From Ostreococcus mediterraneus (Eukaryota > Chlorophyta > Mamiellophyceae > Mamiellales > Bathycoccaceae): 64,000 bases of DNA. Location: NCBI GenBank assembly GCA_012295225.1, contig WMKK01000005.1:502958-566957 (forward strand). The letters run 5' to 3'. A model generated the notes under the pieces. That model was not told the DNA's origin, did not search any database, and was given only the letters and a program-made list of their open reading frames with translations. Below are positions 27,463 to 37,542 of this stretch, one piece after another. Each line of letters begins with the position of its first letter. The stretch's first letter is position 1. The position numbers and the translations under genes were made by a program.

Positions 27463-27655
27463 CTGTAACGTCGCGCACGACACAACACGGCGAGGTTAGC
27501 GTTCGAGTTCAAGTCTTTTAGGGTCTCTCGCGATCGCGTCGATACCATCGGCGTGCATCTCCCGCCCGAGTTCCGTCGTCGCGACGCGCACTATGCGTGC
27601 AGCACCTGTCTGCAGCGTCGCGTGGAACGTTTTCGATCGATTGCGGTCGACGTAC
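27463..27655 (-). other. Probable 5' UTR intron of RPL17
   Basis: On the minus strand a consensus donor CAG|GTACGT begins at 27655 and a consensus acceptor GACGTTACAG ends at 27463, so that exon 2 would begin exactly at the ATG. A CTAAC branch-like word lies at 27495-27499, 36 bases before the acceptor. No ATG is present in the short exon sequence upstream (ACTCCACCAACGTGCACAG), so the intron would be entirely in the leader. Confidence 0.65.
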
Positions 27656-28069
27656 CTGTGCACGTTGGTGGAGTTGCGGCTTGAAAAGAGGGAGCCGGCG
27701 ACGCGGTGCGCGCGTTTCGGTCGCGATGCGCCTGGGTCGTCTGAGCCCTAGCTCGATAAAGATTTATGCATCGAATGCGAGGTTTTTAAACATATTGCAT
27801 GAGCCTTAAGTCTGGCTAGTACTTATACGACGCGATTCGCGACTCGTATGCATATCGAACACATCGAGTCATACTACGTCCACGCATCGCCCCCGTGGCA
27901 TCGAAAAGGAACGTTTGAACCAACGGCGCACGCAGCCGCGCGGGCGACGACGAGACGTGAATTCGCGCCGTACGACCGTCGCGCGTCTCGCTGCCGGCGC
28001 GAGCGAACACTCGCGGTTCGCGCGCGTGTACACGGTTTCATCGCGGTGCGCTGAGGGTACAGGCACGGG
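27656..28069. promoter_or_regulatory. Shared upstream region of RPL17 and NUP205
   Basis: A 414-bp gap between head-to-head genes. An AT-rich patch at about 27755-27810 (GATAAAGATTTATGCAT, TTTTTAAACATATTGCATG) stands out from GC-rich surroundings and could be a core promoter element or a nucleosome-free region. No coding sequence is supported. Confidence 0.45.
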
Positions 28070-31000
28070 ATGGCGAGCCAAGATGCGTCCGGGGCGAACA
28101 GCCCGGCGCACCGGCATCAATCGCTGTTGGCGACGCTTCGACGGCTTGAGCTCGGTGGTGCGGGTGAGAGTGATCGCGAGCGATCGCGCGCGAGCCTGCG
28201 GACAAACCGCGCGAGGTTGCGCGAGGTTCCGTTCTTCGAAAAGCGAAGCGCGGAGGATGCACAAAAGGTGATGAGCGGAGAGGTGCGACTGTCAAACGGT
28301 GCGAGCGTGCGCTTGGGTGAGCTCGATGTAGAGAACGCGTCCAAGCTTGCGATGGCCTTGGATGTTAATGAAGTGGTGTGCGTGGAGCTCATCGTGGCGT
28401 CTATTGAAAATGGGGCGAACGCCGAGGATGTTGGGCCGGCGGCGGTTGGGATTTACTTGCGCGAACGCGCGGCGGCGCTCGAGTCTTTGCTTGTCGTTTT
28501 GCGCTGTGCCGATGGCACTTCGCCAGTTGATGCGGTAATGGATGGGGAATTAGTGGATTATGCCGAAGAGTTGCTCAAGGATGGTACACTTTTCGATCGT
28601 TTAGTGAAACTCGTGACGGCACCACCTCCAGGTGGGCCGTTTCTCGTTGCTTCAAAGCAAAACGAGCTAGCACTCGCCCACGGCGCGCCGCCAGTGGCTG
28701 AGCAGCGTGCGTTAGGGCCGCTAGATAAGCTCGTTGATATTCGGGGTAGACCTATTTTGCGTCAAGAGTGCGTCGCTCAGGAGAGAAGACTCGTGGTGGA
28801 GTGTCTTTTCCACGCCGCACGAGTCATGCCACCTTCAACCGCAAACGCACAAGAACTGTTGGTATTGGCTGGAAAGTCAGCAGAGGCGATGAAAAACATA
28901 GATGGAGTTGCGCCAGAAGACTTACCGATGGGATATGGATCGATTTTCGCTGCGGCGGCGGCGTTCACTCCAGTCTTGTCAGGAGTTGATGCAGCGGTTG
29001 TCAAAACGGAACTCGCAAAGGCTACATCGACTACAGTAAACTCTGCCAACGCGCCGCCACTGTTTTCGTTCATTCGATTTGCCTGGTGTGTATTAGCTCT
29101 AGACCTTGGCTTAACCGAGGCGGAGGAGGGTATTAAAGAAAGTTTGAAGAACGACGCGCTCGAGGCTATTGCCAAGGTGTTGAAAACTGGTGCATTCCAA
29201 GACGACCATCCCGTGGCCCGCAAACAAAATCTCGAGATGGTGCATGCGATCTTGACGCGTTACCTTCACCATAACTTGAGGAAAACGGCGCTGCATAGAA
29301 TGCTCACGGATGGCACTGGCGTTAAGCCACCAGTGGTTGAGAACGGTATGACCATTGAAATTGACCCGGCAAAGCCCATGGCGGATTTGTGCGCTTTGCT
29401 AGCGGAAATCTACAGACAAGCACCAGAATTATCTGCGAAATGTAGTAGCTTGAAGAGCTTCCTTGAAATTGCTGGCGACGGTGAGCACTCTGTTGGTTCG
29501 TTAGTGAAGCTTCTCGAACTGTGCACTACAATAGCGCAAACGAGTGAGGGTGCACGTAGTATTTTTGAGCTCTTGCAACGAAGCCAGGGCGCTGCGAACT
29601 GGGATAGGCTGTTAGGAGCGCTCATAGGATATGTTCAGCGTTTCATGTCAAGTCCAGAGGATTTGATTGATGCTGGGGAGGAGTATGATCCTTACGAGGG
29701 TGAACCCGAGATGAATGAAGCCGACGCAGAAGGCTTGCAAGCCTATCTCGCAGTTTTCAAAGCTGTCATGGAGAATGCTGAGAAGTCTGACGCCCTTCAC
29801 TGGCTGATGTGGCTTGAGCATAGAATTGGTGCAGCGTTAATGGATGCTTTGTTGCAGCTTTACGTGAATCCAGTACCGTTGACGCTCAAGGCCGCATTGC
29901 TCGACGCAATCAGCGCGCTGTGTTGGGATCCAAATGTCGCATCTGACGTGTGGCAGTTGCTTGATCAAGCCAACGTTCTTCCGAATCCGATGCAAACAGG
30001 CATGCTTCAGTCCATGTCAACGCAGCGCTCAGATGTCTCATACATATATTCTCTCGTCGAACCGCAAGAACAAGCGTATACGAGCACAGCGGGATGGTTG
30101 CGTCTGATTTGTCGGCTTTTAGTCGTGTCAAAAGAAGGAAACTGCGGGCCGAGCTCAGACGGCGCGACGCCAGCATGGTACCACTGTCGATTTATCCGAG
30201 AACGAATATTTGGTGAACTTGTTTCGCGGGTGCACAAGGATCAGACCGAACGGTGGATGATGACGAGAGACTGTATAGACCACTTTTTGTTTGTCTTGCA
30301 TCTGTATCAGGAAACGATTTCTTCTGATGTCGCGCGGGACGAAATTGAAATGCTGATACCGTCAACGAGCGATACTCTAGCCCTAGAATACGGAGGCGGG
30401 CAGTCAAACGCATTAGCATTACGCGGTACTAACGGATCGCATCACGCGCTGGATAAACCTGGCGTTCCTGGGTCGGAGCTTCTCATTGACTTTTTGACGT
30501 CTGGTAAAACGTTCAACATCGTCATGAATATATTATCAATAGGGACGGAAGCGTTGAGTTTTGAACGCCACACACAGCACGGCGCCGCTTTAGAAGATTG
30601 TGTACTTGGTGCGCTGCAAATGATTGAATATATATTGTCAATCGATGAGTATGCGGTGGCAAAACTTCGTGAGAAGAACAAGGATGCAATCTTCTATAAA
30701 ACGCTCGACGAGATATTGACGAACGATATGCACCAGCTGGCGAATGTGTTAGGGTACGTGCAGTACAAGTTCAACCCCGCGATTCCTCTCACTGCGTTGA
30801 AGATCACACAAGTGTTGTGCCGGCGCGTTAACCACATCGTCATGTTGTTGCCATCGGCCTCTCGGGCCGCAATCATTGAAGGATGCGCTAGTTGCTTGGA
30901 GCTAGCTTTCGCTACTGTCCCACCATCTGACGACGACGATGACGATGTCGTCAGTTCTCTGGACCCGAATGTGGCGAATGTCATCGATTGTGCCACGACG

Positions 31001-34000
31001 GTTTTTCAGTTATTGCATGAAAACTTGGGACAGGATGGCACAAATTTTGCTCATCTTCTGCTTGGGTTCGACCTCACGGGGGCATCAAATGAAATTGAAC
31101 TGGCGCCTTTCACAGAGTTTAATTGTTTGAGTGTTCTGCTCGAGCTTTTAGAAGCGGCGCCACCTTCTATGCACGCCACCGCTGTTTTGCCATATACAGC
31201 GCCAGAAATGGCTGCCGAGTTGCTCTTCAGGCTCGCGTCGAGCTCGTCTACTTCGATGCCGACGGTGGCATTGATGGGACACTGGCCGCCGCACGCGCCC
31301 ACTTTAGCGTTAGCCGAGTTGCTTGCCGATGCGCTCCACACTGAACTCCCATCGGCGTCATTGAAGCGTCGATCTGTGATGCATCATCGCGCGAGTATCC
31401 TCCGTTTGTGCGCCATCGTCTTGGACGTTCAAGCGTCCAAAAGTGTCACGCCTCAGAGCGCACCAAAGGTTGTGCTGGATATCATGAGCACTATTCTCGA
31501 CAATGGCCGCGAAGGCTCGAACGCACAGCCTCAAGATTCTGCTATTGAGCACGGGCAGTTTGCCGTCTTAGAGTTGCCTAAGAGCGTGACGCACATTTCA
31601 GAAAGATGTTTAGAACATTTTGTACGCCAGTCGTTCACTCCCGAAGTTGAGCAAGCCAGAGATGAGATTTCAGCGCAGCAGTTGTTGGATGATTCTCGAA
31701 ACGTATCCGAAGGCGGTATCTACGCCACGAACAGTCACGGCGATAAAATCATAGACGCCGATGTTGTGAAGCAGAAGCTTCGCGCTGAATGTAAACGTCT
31801 TGAATCAGAGCAACACGTGCACGCAATGCGAACGGAAGCCGTTGCATTCATTCGAACTCGTCACAACTTGGGTGTTGACGCCACGATGAAAATCGTCGTG
31901 GCGAAGAACACGGTCGTCGAAGACGCCACAGCGCGCTCGGAATTATTCAAGGCTTGGGAGCGCCTCGTTACGGTTGCCGTGACGAGAGGCCTGGCTAGTT
32001 TTGTCGCCTATTTCGATCTTCAATCCACGTCAGCGCCAGGACACGTCATTGACGACACGCCAATGAGCCCGCACAGTATACTTTTCGAGCTCGTTGACGG
32101 TATTTTGTCTGGCTTGTGCGAAGCCGAGCCATTTGGAGGCGGTTCGGATGCCGCCAAGGTAGCACCTTTCTGCCGGTTGGTACATATGATTCTGTCTCAA
32201 CTTAGAATACTGGGTGATCGGGATCGCTCCAAGGGTAAAGTGTCGGAGATGCTCGCGCCATCAAAGTGTCGAGCATTGCTTCGTAGTCTCAACGCGTGCT
32301 TGCTCCATCGATCTCCAGTGCCCCAAGCGTCCAGACTCGACATCATCGGCGCGCTGCTTCAATACCTGGCGTACTGCCGACCGGATGCTGATGGACTGAG
32401 TCCAGTGACAAAACGAGGTCAATCAATGGCTGATTTGTCGTTTTCTCACACGATGGATGTTGACATTGAAAAGGGCAATGCCGCGATTATTCAAAGAGAC
32501 GCCACGGCTTTGGTTGATGTGATCTCTCGGGATGCGCTGGAAGGCTCAAATGATACCAAGGCAATTACATTGGCGGCGTTAGAAGCCATGGTTGCCGTAT
32601 GCGCCGGCACTGGCGTCGGTGGCATCGAAGTTTTGCTATTACAGAACGGCGTCGCGCAGGCGTGCCTCCACGGCCTCGAGACGGTATCCATGCCAGACTT
32701 AGTCATGAACACTCCGCGAGCGGCGTCACAGTCCAAGGCTATTGAAGCATCACTTTCGTTGCTTTTACGCATGGCACAAAGTGAACCGGCTCAAATGATC
32801 GCGCTTGGTACGATTGTTGCACTCACGAATTGCCGTGCGATCGACGCTTACGCTGACATCCACAGCTCATCAGCTGCTACTGCAACCATGCAAGCTGATT
32901 TGCCATATTCTGAGCTCCCCATTCCGCGAGCACGTCATCATAAGCTTCTCGTGAACGTTCTGCGTTTAGTGGGCAGCTTGCTGGCTGCGTCTCCATCGAC
33001 GGCTCCAGTGCCCGCCCCGTCGCCGTCGGCAGTGTATCAAGGTGCCATCGTACAAAGTGCTGGTATCCCCGAAGTCAACGCGCAAACGTTCGCGTTCGTT
33101 GAAGCGCACTATGCGGTGATTCATCGCGTGCTTGCGGATCGAGCGACGAGACCGCATCTCGCTGATTTGGCTGAGCTCGACGCCACTGTGAACCTCGTCA
33201 CGCGTTTGCTCAAGGGCCCAATTTTACCAGATCCCAAGCTTCGATTACAAGGCGCGCTCGATGTTCTCACGGTGACCATATGCTCGGAGAATAATAAGTA
33301 CTCCAAGTACATTAAGACGACGCTCGGACATTGCAGTGCAGATGACGATATGGTTCTTGCTGGTTCAAACGACGTGTACGCCGTCGCCGCGGCGGACCGT
33401 ATGTACCAACGCTACGTCAACGTTCGCAGCATGATTTTGAGCGCTCAGCGAGTGATGGTGAACAAAGGCCTGACCGCATTTACGTTTGAAGCGTCCGATG
33501 GTATTATTGGCGATGAGCGACCGACTATTCATATGTTTGCCACAATGGTATTGACGCTCGCGTTGGAGCTCGCGCGCGCCGCCGAGGCGAGAAAAAATGC
33601 TTTGAAAGATATCGAGNATTGCAAAATTCTGCGATCGTTGAATATGAACGAGAATGATCTTCTCGCCAAAGCGGCGGCGATTGAAGGTGATATTCGAACG
33701 CTCGTGATTTCTGTGGAGAATGTCCTTGAAGTGCTCTACGCGCACTTGCAACCGAGCGCGCAGCACGGCGACGACGATAGCATCGTCGCTCCTAGTGGCG
33801 AGCTCAACACCGGTAAGCGATCCCAAGAGTTGGGCCTACTGGCATCATTCATGGTTCCAGCCTTGCAGTCTTTAGTCGAAATGGACAAACCCACGCTCGG
33901 TTTAGAGACTGAGTTTTTGTCCATGATCGCGACGCGCGTGCGAGACGCCATCGCCGCCCAACCAAACGCTATGTCAAGAAGTCGCTTCGGCATCGCTTAG
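28070..34000 (+). CDS. NUP205: NUP205-type inner-ring nucleoporin
   Basis: Single-exon protein of 1976 residues, rich in alpha-helical repeats and without membrane segments, as expected for the scaffold nucleoporin NUP205/Nup192 of the inner ring of the nuclear pore. Family-like stretches include the N-terminal LLATLRRLELGG... VPFFEKRSAEDAQKVMSGEVRL region, DLCALLAEIYRQAPELSAKC with the following SLVKLLELCTTIAQTSEGA... FELLQ block, and the C-terminal helical region ending in short Ser/Arg-rich sequence. Length fits NUP205 (about 1840-2010) and the N-terminal words fit NUP205 better than its paralogue NUP188. One ambiguous base at 33617 leaves residue 1850 undefined. ATG at 28070 follows a GC-rich leader; the frame has no upstream ATG alternative with domain support. 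Confidence 0.82.
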   Translation: MASQDASGANSPAHRHQSLLATLRRLELGGAGESDRERSRASLRTNRARLREVPFFEKRSAEDAQKVMSGEVRLSNGASVRLGELDVENASKLAMALDVNEVVCVELIVASIENGANAEDVGPAAVGIYLRERAAALESLLVVLRCADGTSPVDAVMDGELVDYAEELLKDGTLFDRLVKLVTAPPPGGPFLVASKQNELALAHGAPPVAEQRALGPLDKLVDIRGRPILRQECVAQERRLVVECLFHAARVMPPSTANAQELLVLAGKSAEAMKNIDGVAPEDLPMGYGSIFAAAAAFTPVLSGVDAAVVKTELAKATSTTVNSANAPPLFSFIRFAWCVLALDLGLTEAEEGIKESLKNDALEAIAKVLKTGAFQDDHPVARKQNLEMVHAILTRYLHHNLRKTALHRMLTDGTGVKPPVVENGMTIEIDPAKPMADLCALLAEIYRQAPELSAKCSSLKSFLEIAGDGEHSVGSLVKLLELCTTIAQTSEGARSIFELLQRSQGAANWDRLLGALIGYVQRFMSSPEDLIDAGEEYDPYEGEPEMNEADAEGLQAYLAVFKAVMENAEKSDALHWLMWLEHRIGAALMDALLQLYVNPVPLTLKAALLDAISALCWDPNVASDVWQLLDQANVLPNPMQTGMLQSMSTQRSDVSYIYSLVEPQEQAYTSTAGWLRLICRLLVVSKEGNCGPSSDGATPAWYHCRFIRERIFGELVSRVHKDQTERWMMTRDCIDHFLFVLHLYQETISSDVARDEIEMLIPSTSDTLALEYGGGQSNALALRGTNGSHHALDKPGVPGSELLIDFLTSGKTFNIVMNILSIGTEALSFERHTQHGAALEDCVLGALQMIEYILSIDEYAVAKLREKNKDAIFYKTLDEILTNDMHQLANVLGYVQYKFNPAIPLTALKITQVLCRRVNHIVMLLPSASRAAIIEGCASCLELAFATVPPSDDDDDDVVSSLDPNVANVIDCATTVFQLLHENLGQDGTNFAHLLLGFDLTGASNEIELAPFTEFNCLSVLLELLEAAPPSMHATAVLPYTAPEMAAELLFRLASSSSTSMPTVALMGHWPPHAPTLALAELLADALHTELPSASLKRRSVMHHRASILRLCAIVLDVQASKSVTPQSAPKVVLDIMSTILDNGREGSNAQPQDSAIEHGQFAVLELPKSVTHISERCLEHFVRQSFTPEVEQARDEISAQQLLDDSRNVSEGGIYATNSHGDKIIDADVVKQKLRAECKRLESEQHVHAMRTEAVAFIRTRHNLGVDATMKIVVAKNTVVEDATARSELFKAWERLVTVAVTRGLASFVAYFDLQSTSAPGHVIDDTPMSPHSILFELVDGILSGLCEAEPFGGGSDAAKVAPFCRLVHMILSQLRILGDRDRSKGKVSEMLAPSKCRALLRSLNACLLHRSPVPQASRLDIIGALLQYLAYCRPDADGLSPVTKRGQSMADLSFSHTMDVDIEKGNAAIIQRDATALVDVISRDALEGSNDTKAITLAALEAMVAVCAGTGVGGIEVLLLQNGVAQACLHGLETVSMPDLVMNTPRAASQSKAIEASLSLLLRMAQSEPAQMIALGTIVALTNCRAIDAYADIHSSSAATATMQADLPYSELPIPRARHHKLLVNVLRLVGSLLAASPSTAPVPAPSPSAVYQGAIVQSAGIPEVNAQTFAFVEAHYAVIHRVLADRATRPHLADLAELDATVNLVTRLLKGPILPDPKLRLQGALDVLTVTICSENNKYSKYIKTTLGHCSADDDMVLAGSNDVYAVAAADRMYQRYVNVRSMILSAQRVMVNKGLTAFTFEASDGIIGDERPTIHMFATMVLTLALELARAAEARKNALKDIEXCKILRSLNMNENDLLAKAAAIEGDIRTLVISVENVLEVLYAHLQPSAQHGDDDSIVAPSGELNTGKRSQELGLLASFMVPALQSLVEMDKPTLGLETEFLSMIATRVRDAIAAQPNAMSRSRFGIA

Positions 34001-34059
34001 AACGAAACGAATCGAGTTAAAATGGTAATTTTAACATAAATGTACACTAAATATCACAT

Positions 34060-35517
34060 CTAAGCGATCGATTGTGCCTCCACGCTCGCGCCGCGCGGCG
34101 CCTTGCGGCGTTTCAATAAGTGCGCCTCCACGCGCGTCTTGCAGCCCATTGGCTCGAGATCGTCGGGTGCCTTTTCGTGCGACGACAACAGACTTGCGCC
34201 CTTGATGTTACCTGCTCGTCGTATGAGCGTGTTTCGCCACACGTACGGGTTCACCTTTGTCCTGATGAACTTCATAATCGGAAACAAAAAATCCTGTTCG
34301 GTGTCGAACGTGTTGTGATCGCGTCCCTCTTGAATGTACAGACTTATCGTCGCCGGTTTGGGCTCTGGCGCGGGCGACTCTACGGCTATCGCTTCCTTTT
34401 CACGTCTCGCTTTGGTATCTTTCACCGTCTGCGTGAGCTGAAAGCTATGGCTGTGAGGAATGATTTCATCCAAGTCCCCGTGTATGAGCAACACCGGACA
34501 CGCGACGTCGACGATGTTGCGTTCGGTGTTCCAACGATCAGCCAACAAGTAACTCGCCGCGCCAACGTATACTTTCGCAATCGCACGAATCGACGTGTAC
34601 GGCGAGTGCAAAATCAACGCCGCCGGTGGGCTGCCTTGAAGGGACATGAGACGCGCCAACCACGTCGCCGGCCCGGTACCGATGGATCGCCCGACGACGA
34701 TGATGCGACTTTGCGGCGCGTGTAGAAACTTCACCACATATTTCACCGTAGCTTTTAAGATCGCATTCACGTTTTGCTCGTGCGCGACGCCATCCACGAC
34801 GCCGTATCCGGGAAACTCTGGAATGATGACGTGCGCCTTCAACCCGACGGCGATCTTCGTCGCCTCGCTCACGCAATCCCCAACATCGCACGCGTTCCCA
34901 TGCGCATACACAACAAAATACTGCCCTTTCGCCTTATCGTCCCCACTATCCGACGTCACCGTGCGCATGATGCGCATCGCACACGTCGTCAACCCTTCCG
35001 ACGACACGCCGTCGCCCGCGCCGCCCCCCGGGCCGCACAACGCCCCCGCCGCGCGTCGCTCGCACACCTCCAACGCCACCAGCGTCCGCACGTACCTCAC
35101 CCCAGGCTCCACGGGATCATCAACCGTGCCCGCAAACGGCGCCCCAGACCAATCGTACGACGACGACGACGCCATAGACGCCCGCGTCGTCGCGCCTCGC
35201 CCCGGAAACATCACCCCACGCGCCGGATCACAATACGCCGCGGTAAACCACGCCAACGCCCCACCCGTACTCGTCGCAATCGTCGCCACGCGCGTCCGCG
35301 CATCCTCGCCCGAATGCACCGCACCGATGGCCCCGCGCCGCGCCGACCATCGTTCACCATCGCCGACGACATCATCACCCGCGATCGTCGTCGTCGTCGT
35401 CGTCGCCGCCGTCGCGCCTCGTCGTCGTCGCGCGTCATCCTCCGCCTCCGCCTCGTCGCGCACCGTCGCCGTCGCCACCGTCGCCGTCGCCGTCGCCCCG
35501 CGCCGCGCCATCGCCAT
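34060..35517 (-). CDS. Alpha/beta hydrolase, ABHD17/BEM46-like
   Basis: Serine hydrolase of about 485 residues if the ATG at 35517 is used. Core motifs are FVVYAHGNACDVGD (oxyanion HGN, near residue 203), EFPGYGV, nucleophile GRSIGTGP (Ser near 275), LILHSPYTSIRAIAK, acid LLIHGDLDEIIPHSHS, and catalytic His in EGRDHNTFD. The order and the GDxDEIIP and HxNxF words fit the ABHD17/WAV2/BEM46 group; ABHD17 enzymes remove palmitate from proteins, but the N-terminal Cys cluster that anchors animal ABHD17 is not seen, so substrate is open. The N-terminal 90 residues are Ala/Thr/Arg low complexity and the start is uncertain because the frame stays open through the satellite upstream. Tail-to-tail with NUP205 (59 bp). 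Confidence 0.85.
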   Translation of the reverse strand: MAMARRGATATATVATATVRDEAEAEDDARRRRGATAATTTTTTIAGDDVVGDGERWSARRGAIGAVHSGEDARTRVATIATSTGGALAWFTAAYCDPARGVMFPGRGATTRASMASSSSYDWSGAPFAGTVDDPVEPGVRYVRTLVALEVCERRAAGALCGPGGGAGDGVSSEGLTTCAMRIMRTVTSDSGDDKAKGQYFVVYAHGNACDVGDCVSEATKIAVGLKAHVIIPEFPGYGVVDGVAHEQNVNAILKATVKYVVKFLHAPQSRIIVVGRSIGTGPATWLARLMSLQGSPPAALILHSPYTSIRAIAKVYVGAASYLLADRWNTERNIVDVACPVLLIHGDLDEIIPHSHSFQLTQTVKDTKARREKEAIAVESPAPEPKPATISLYIQEGRDHNTFDTEQDFLFPIMKFIRTKVNPYVWRNTLIRRAGNIKGASLLSSHEKAPDDLEPMGCKTRVEAHLLKRRKAPRGASVEAQSIA

Positions 35518-35579
35518 CCACCGGCGCGCGCCCCGCGATGGGGTGCTGCGATCGTCGATCGACGCCCGCCATCGATGTC

Positions 35580-36080
35580 GATCGATCGATGTCCATCGCA
35601 TCGCATCGCATCGCATCGCATCCATCGATGCGCGCCATCGATCGCATCGCATCGCATCGCATCGCATCCATCGATGCGCGCCATCGANNNNNNNNNNNNN
35701 NNNNNNNNNNNNNNNNNNNNNNNNNNNNNNNNNNNNNNNNNNNNNNNNNNNNNNNNNNNNNNNNNNNNNNNNNNNNNNNNNNNNNNNNNNNNNNNNNNNN
35801 NNNNNNNNNNNNNNNNNNNNNNNNNNNNNNNNNNNNNNNNNNNNNNNNNNNNNNNNNNNNNNNNNNNNNNNNNNNNNNNNNNNNNNNNNNNNNNNNNCGC
35901 CATCGATCGACGCCCATCGCATCGCATCGCATCGCATCCATCGATCGACGCCATCGATCGACGCCCATCGCATCGCATCGCATCCATCGACGCCCATCGC
36001 ATCCATCCATCCATCGATGCGCGCCATCGATCGATGTCCATCGCATCGCATCGATGCGCGCCATCGATCGATGTCCACGT
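35580..36080. repeat. CATCG/ATCGATG satellite flanking an assembly gap
   Basis: Both sides of the gap are built from CATCG pentamer runs (up to six in a row, e.g. GCATCGCATCGCATCGCATC) alternating with CCATCGATGCGCGCCATCGA and CATCGATCGACGCC words. The pattern is nested: short pentamers inside a longer irregular unit of roughly 35-45 bp with many ATCGAT palindromes. Confidence 0.9.
35688..35897. other. Assembly gap (210 N)
   Basis: A run of 210 undetermined bases inside the satellite. The flanks on both sides are the same repeat, so the gap is most likely a collapsed tandem array of unknown true length. Confidence 0.95.
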
Positions 36081-36304
36081 GGAGCGACCGTCCGCGCGGG
36101 TCCCACGTCCGCGCGGGTCCCGGGCCCGTGGGGGCGCGCGCGCGGGGTCGTGAACGGTGGCGGGTGCGCGCAGGCGAGTCCGACCGACCGAGGCATCCGA
36201 GGCATCCGGAACGCACACTTTTCCCGCATCGCGACGACGACCGACGCGCGCGGTGCCGCGGTGGTCGGTATCGCGGTGGCGCCCGCACTGCGCGACGAAC
36301 GACG

Positions 36305-36349
<45 letters not shown>
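36305..36349. repeat. (GAC)15 microsatellite
   Basis: About fifteen GAC units, ending three bases before the ATG of the cold-shock-domain gene, so it is probably in that gene's 5' UTR. Confidence 0.85.
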
Positions 36350-36352
<3 letters not shown>

Positions 36353-37117
36353 ATGAAGAGCACGGGGAAGGTACGTGGACGCGCGTCGGGCGAGACGCGA
36401 GAGACGCGCGCGATGCGATGCGCGAGCTGGATGCGGCGCGCGGGCGATGCGGCGAGGAAAAATCGCGCGCGGCGCGCGGGCGCGAAAAGACGCGGTCGGG
36501 GGGGGCGTTCGGGCGCGCGCGACGTCGGGGAGGCGCGTGAGAGGGGGTGGATAGATGCGGAGGGAATTCGTGCGTGCGGTGGTGCGCGCGGCGAGGCGAG
36601 GCGAGGCGCGTGCGCGGCGCACGCGCGGTAGGGGTGGATGGTTGTGTTGGATGAATTTTGGCGCGCGCGGACTGACGACGCGCGCGCGCGAGAGTAGGTG
36701 AAATGGTTCAATATTAGCAAAGGGTTTGGGTTCATAGTCCCTGATGATGGCTCGGAGGAGATCTTCGTGCATCAAACCGCGTTGCATAGCGAAGGGTTCC
36801 GGTCTTTGAAGGAGGTGAGCGCGAAACGCGCGCGCGCGAGTTTCGAAAGTTTTTCGGAGCGTCGAAGAAACGACGCGAATGCGGAGCGTGTACTGACCGC
36901 GCGTATGTTTTAATGCGCGTAGGATGAAACTGTTGAGTACGANGTCGACGTGTCTGATGGTCGTCCGAAGGCGATCAACGTGACCGGGCCAGGTGGTGTG
37001 TTTGTTGAGGGCGCGCCTAGGCGAATGTACAAGCGACGCGGGCGAGGGGATAAGGTGAAAACCCCTGCGCAAGAGGCTGCCTCGGACGAAGTGAAGACAG
37101 AGAATGTCGATAATTAG
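36353..37117 (+). CDS. Small cold-shock-domain RNA-binding protein, three exons
   Basis: Model joins 36353-36370, 36698-36814 and 36923-37117 for 109 residues. Exon 1 encodes only MKSTGK; exon 2 gives [20 protein letters not shown] and [19 protein letters not shown]; exon 3 gives DETVEY... [18 protein letters not shown] and a basic tail. The RNP1 motif KGFGFI and RNP2 motif IFVHQ are intact, so single-stranded RNA/DNA binding is expected. Introns of 327 and 108 bp have donors AAG|GTACGT and GAG|GTGAGC, branch-like CTGAC at 36672 and 36893, and acceptors GAGTAG and GCGTAG; all junctions are phase 0. Unlike plant CSPs there are no Gly-rich or CCHC zinc-knuckle repeats, so it is a minimal, bacterial-CspA-like layout with a 35-residue Arg/Lys/Glu tail. 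An ambiguous base lies at 36943. Confidence 0.92.
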
Positions 37118-37542
37118 TTCGTTACAGCGTTCAACGTGTCAAGTTTGCCTCTTTTCATCGTGTGCGATGATATTTTAGGTGTTTTGACCTGTTCGCTCGG
37201 CTATTGGAGCGACGCCGGAAACTCACGAAATAGATCGCGCGCGAAATTCTCTTTGGAGAATCGCAGCCATGCGGCCACCTTAGGTTCATCATAGCAGCCG
37301 TCGATCCATAGCACGATCACGATCGACGCTTCTCGTCTCCGCATTGTTTTCATCATCATTCGATCTCTAGATAGTTGGCGCCGCTCTCGTGTTATATGCA
37401 TAAAGCTCTTTCAGTCACCGACCGGTGCAGCCTTTGAACACATGACGAAGGATTTTACGCGCGCCCGAGGGCTCGATTCCGCGTGCGCGAACGACACTTT
37501 CACGCGCGCGCGCATGCGTCGAAACGCGCGACAGCGCATGAA
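37118..37542. other. Intergenic region, cold-shock and PhyH genes
   Basis: A 425-bp gap between two plus-strand genes. It contains AT-richer sequence after the cold-shock gene and a GC-rich stretch directly upstream of the PhyH-type ATG. On the minus strand, 37201-37359 is open for about 52 codons from an ATG triplet (MMMKTMRR... FPASLQ) without a recognised domain or splice partner; it is too weak to call a gene. Confidence 0.4.

Larger units (their letters stand above)
35518..36352. promoter_or_regulatory. Intergenic region with satellite and assembly gap
   Basis: Interval between the divergent hydrolase and cold-shock-domain genes. It consists of CATCG-type satellite with a 210-base N gap (separate entries), a GC-rich stretch at about 36080-36300, and a (GAC)n run that ends just before the cold-shock gene's ATG. 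Open frames through it are produced by the repeats and are not credible genes. Confidence 0.6.

Noticed and set aside
28870-31000. NUP188 instead of NUP205
   Set aside because: The N-terminal and the LLAEIYRQAPELS-type words fit the Nup192/NUP205 branch better, and the length fits, although an alignment would be needed to be certain.
35538-36356. Long open frames through the CATCG satellite and the N gap on both strands
   Set aside because: A pentamer repeat is free of stops in several frames; the translations are repetitive and the gap is undefined.
37201-37359. Minus-strand open frame of about 52 codons after an ATG, between the cold-shock and PhyH genes
   Set aside because: No domain, no splice partner in phase, and no codon-bias support; could still be real but evidence is too thin.
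37460-37490. T-arm-like word GGGCTCGATTCC, possible tRNA
   Set aside because: The loop lacks the TTC of the T-arm, no acceptor stem or anticodon arm can be folded around it, and no other tRNA was seen.
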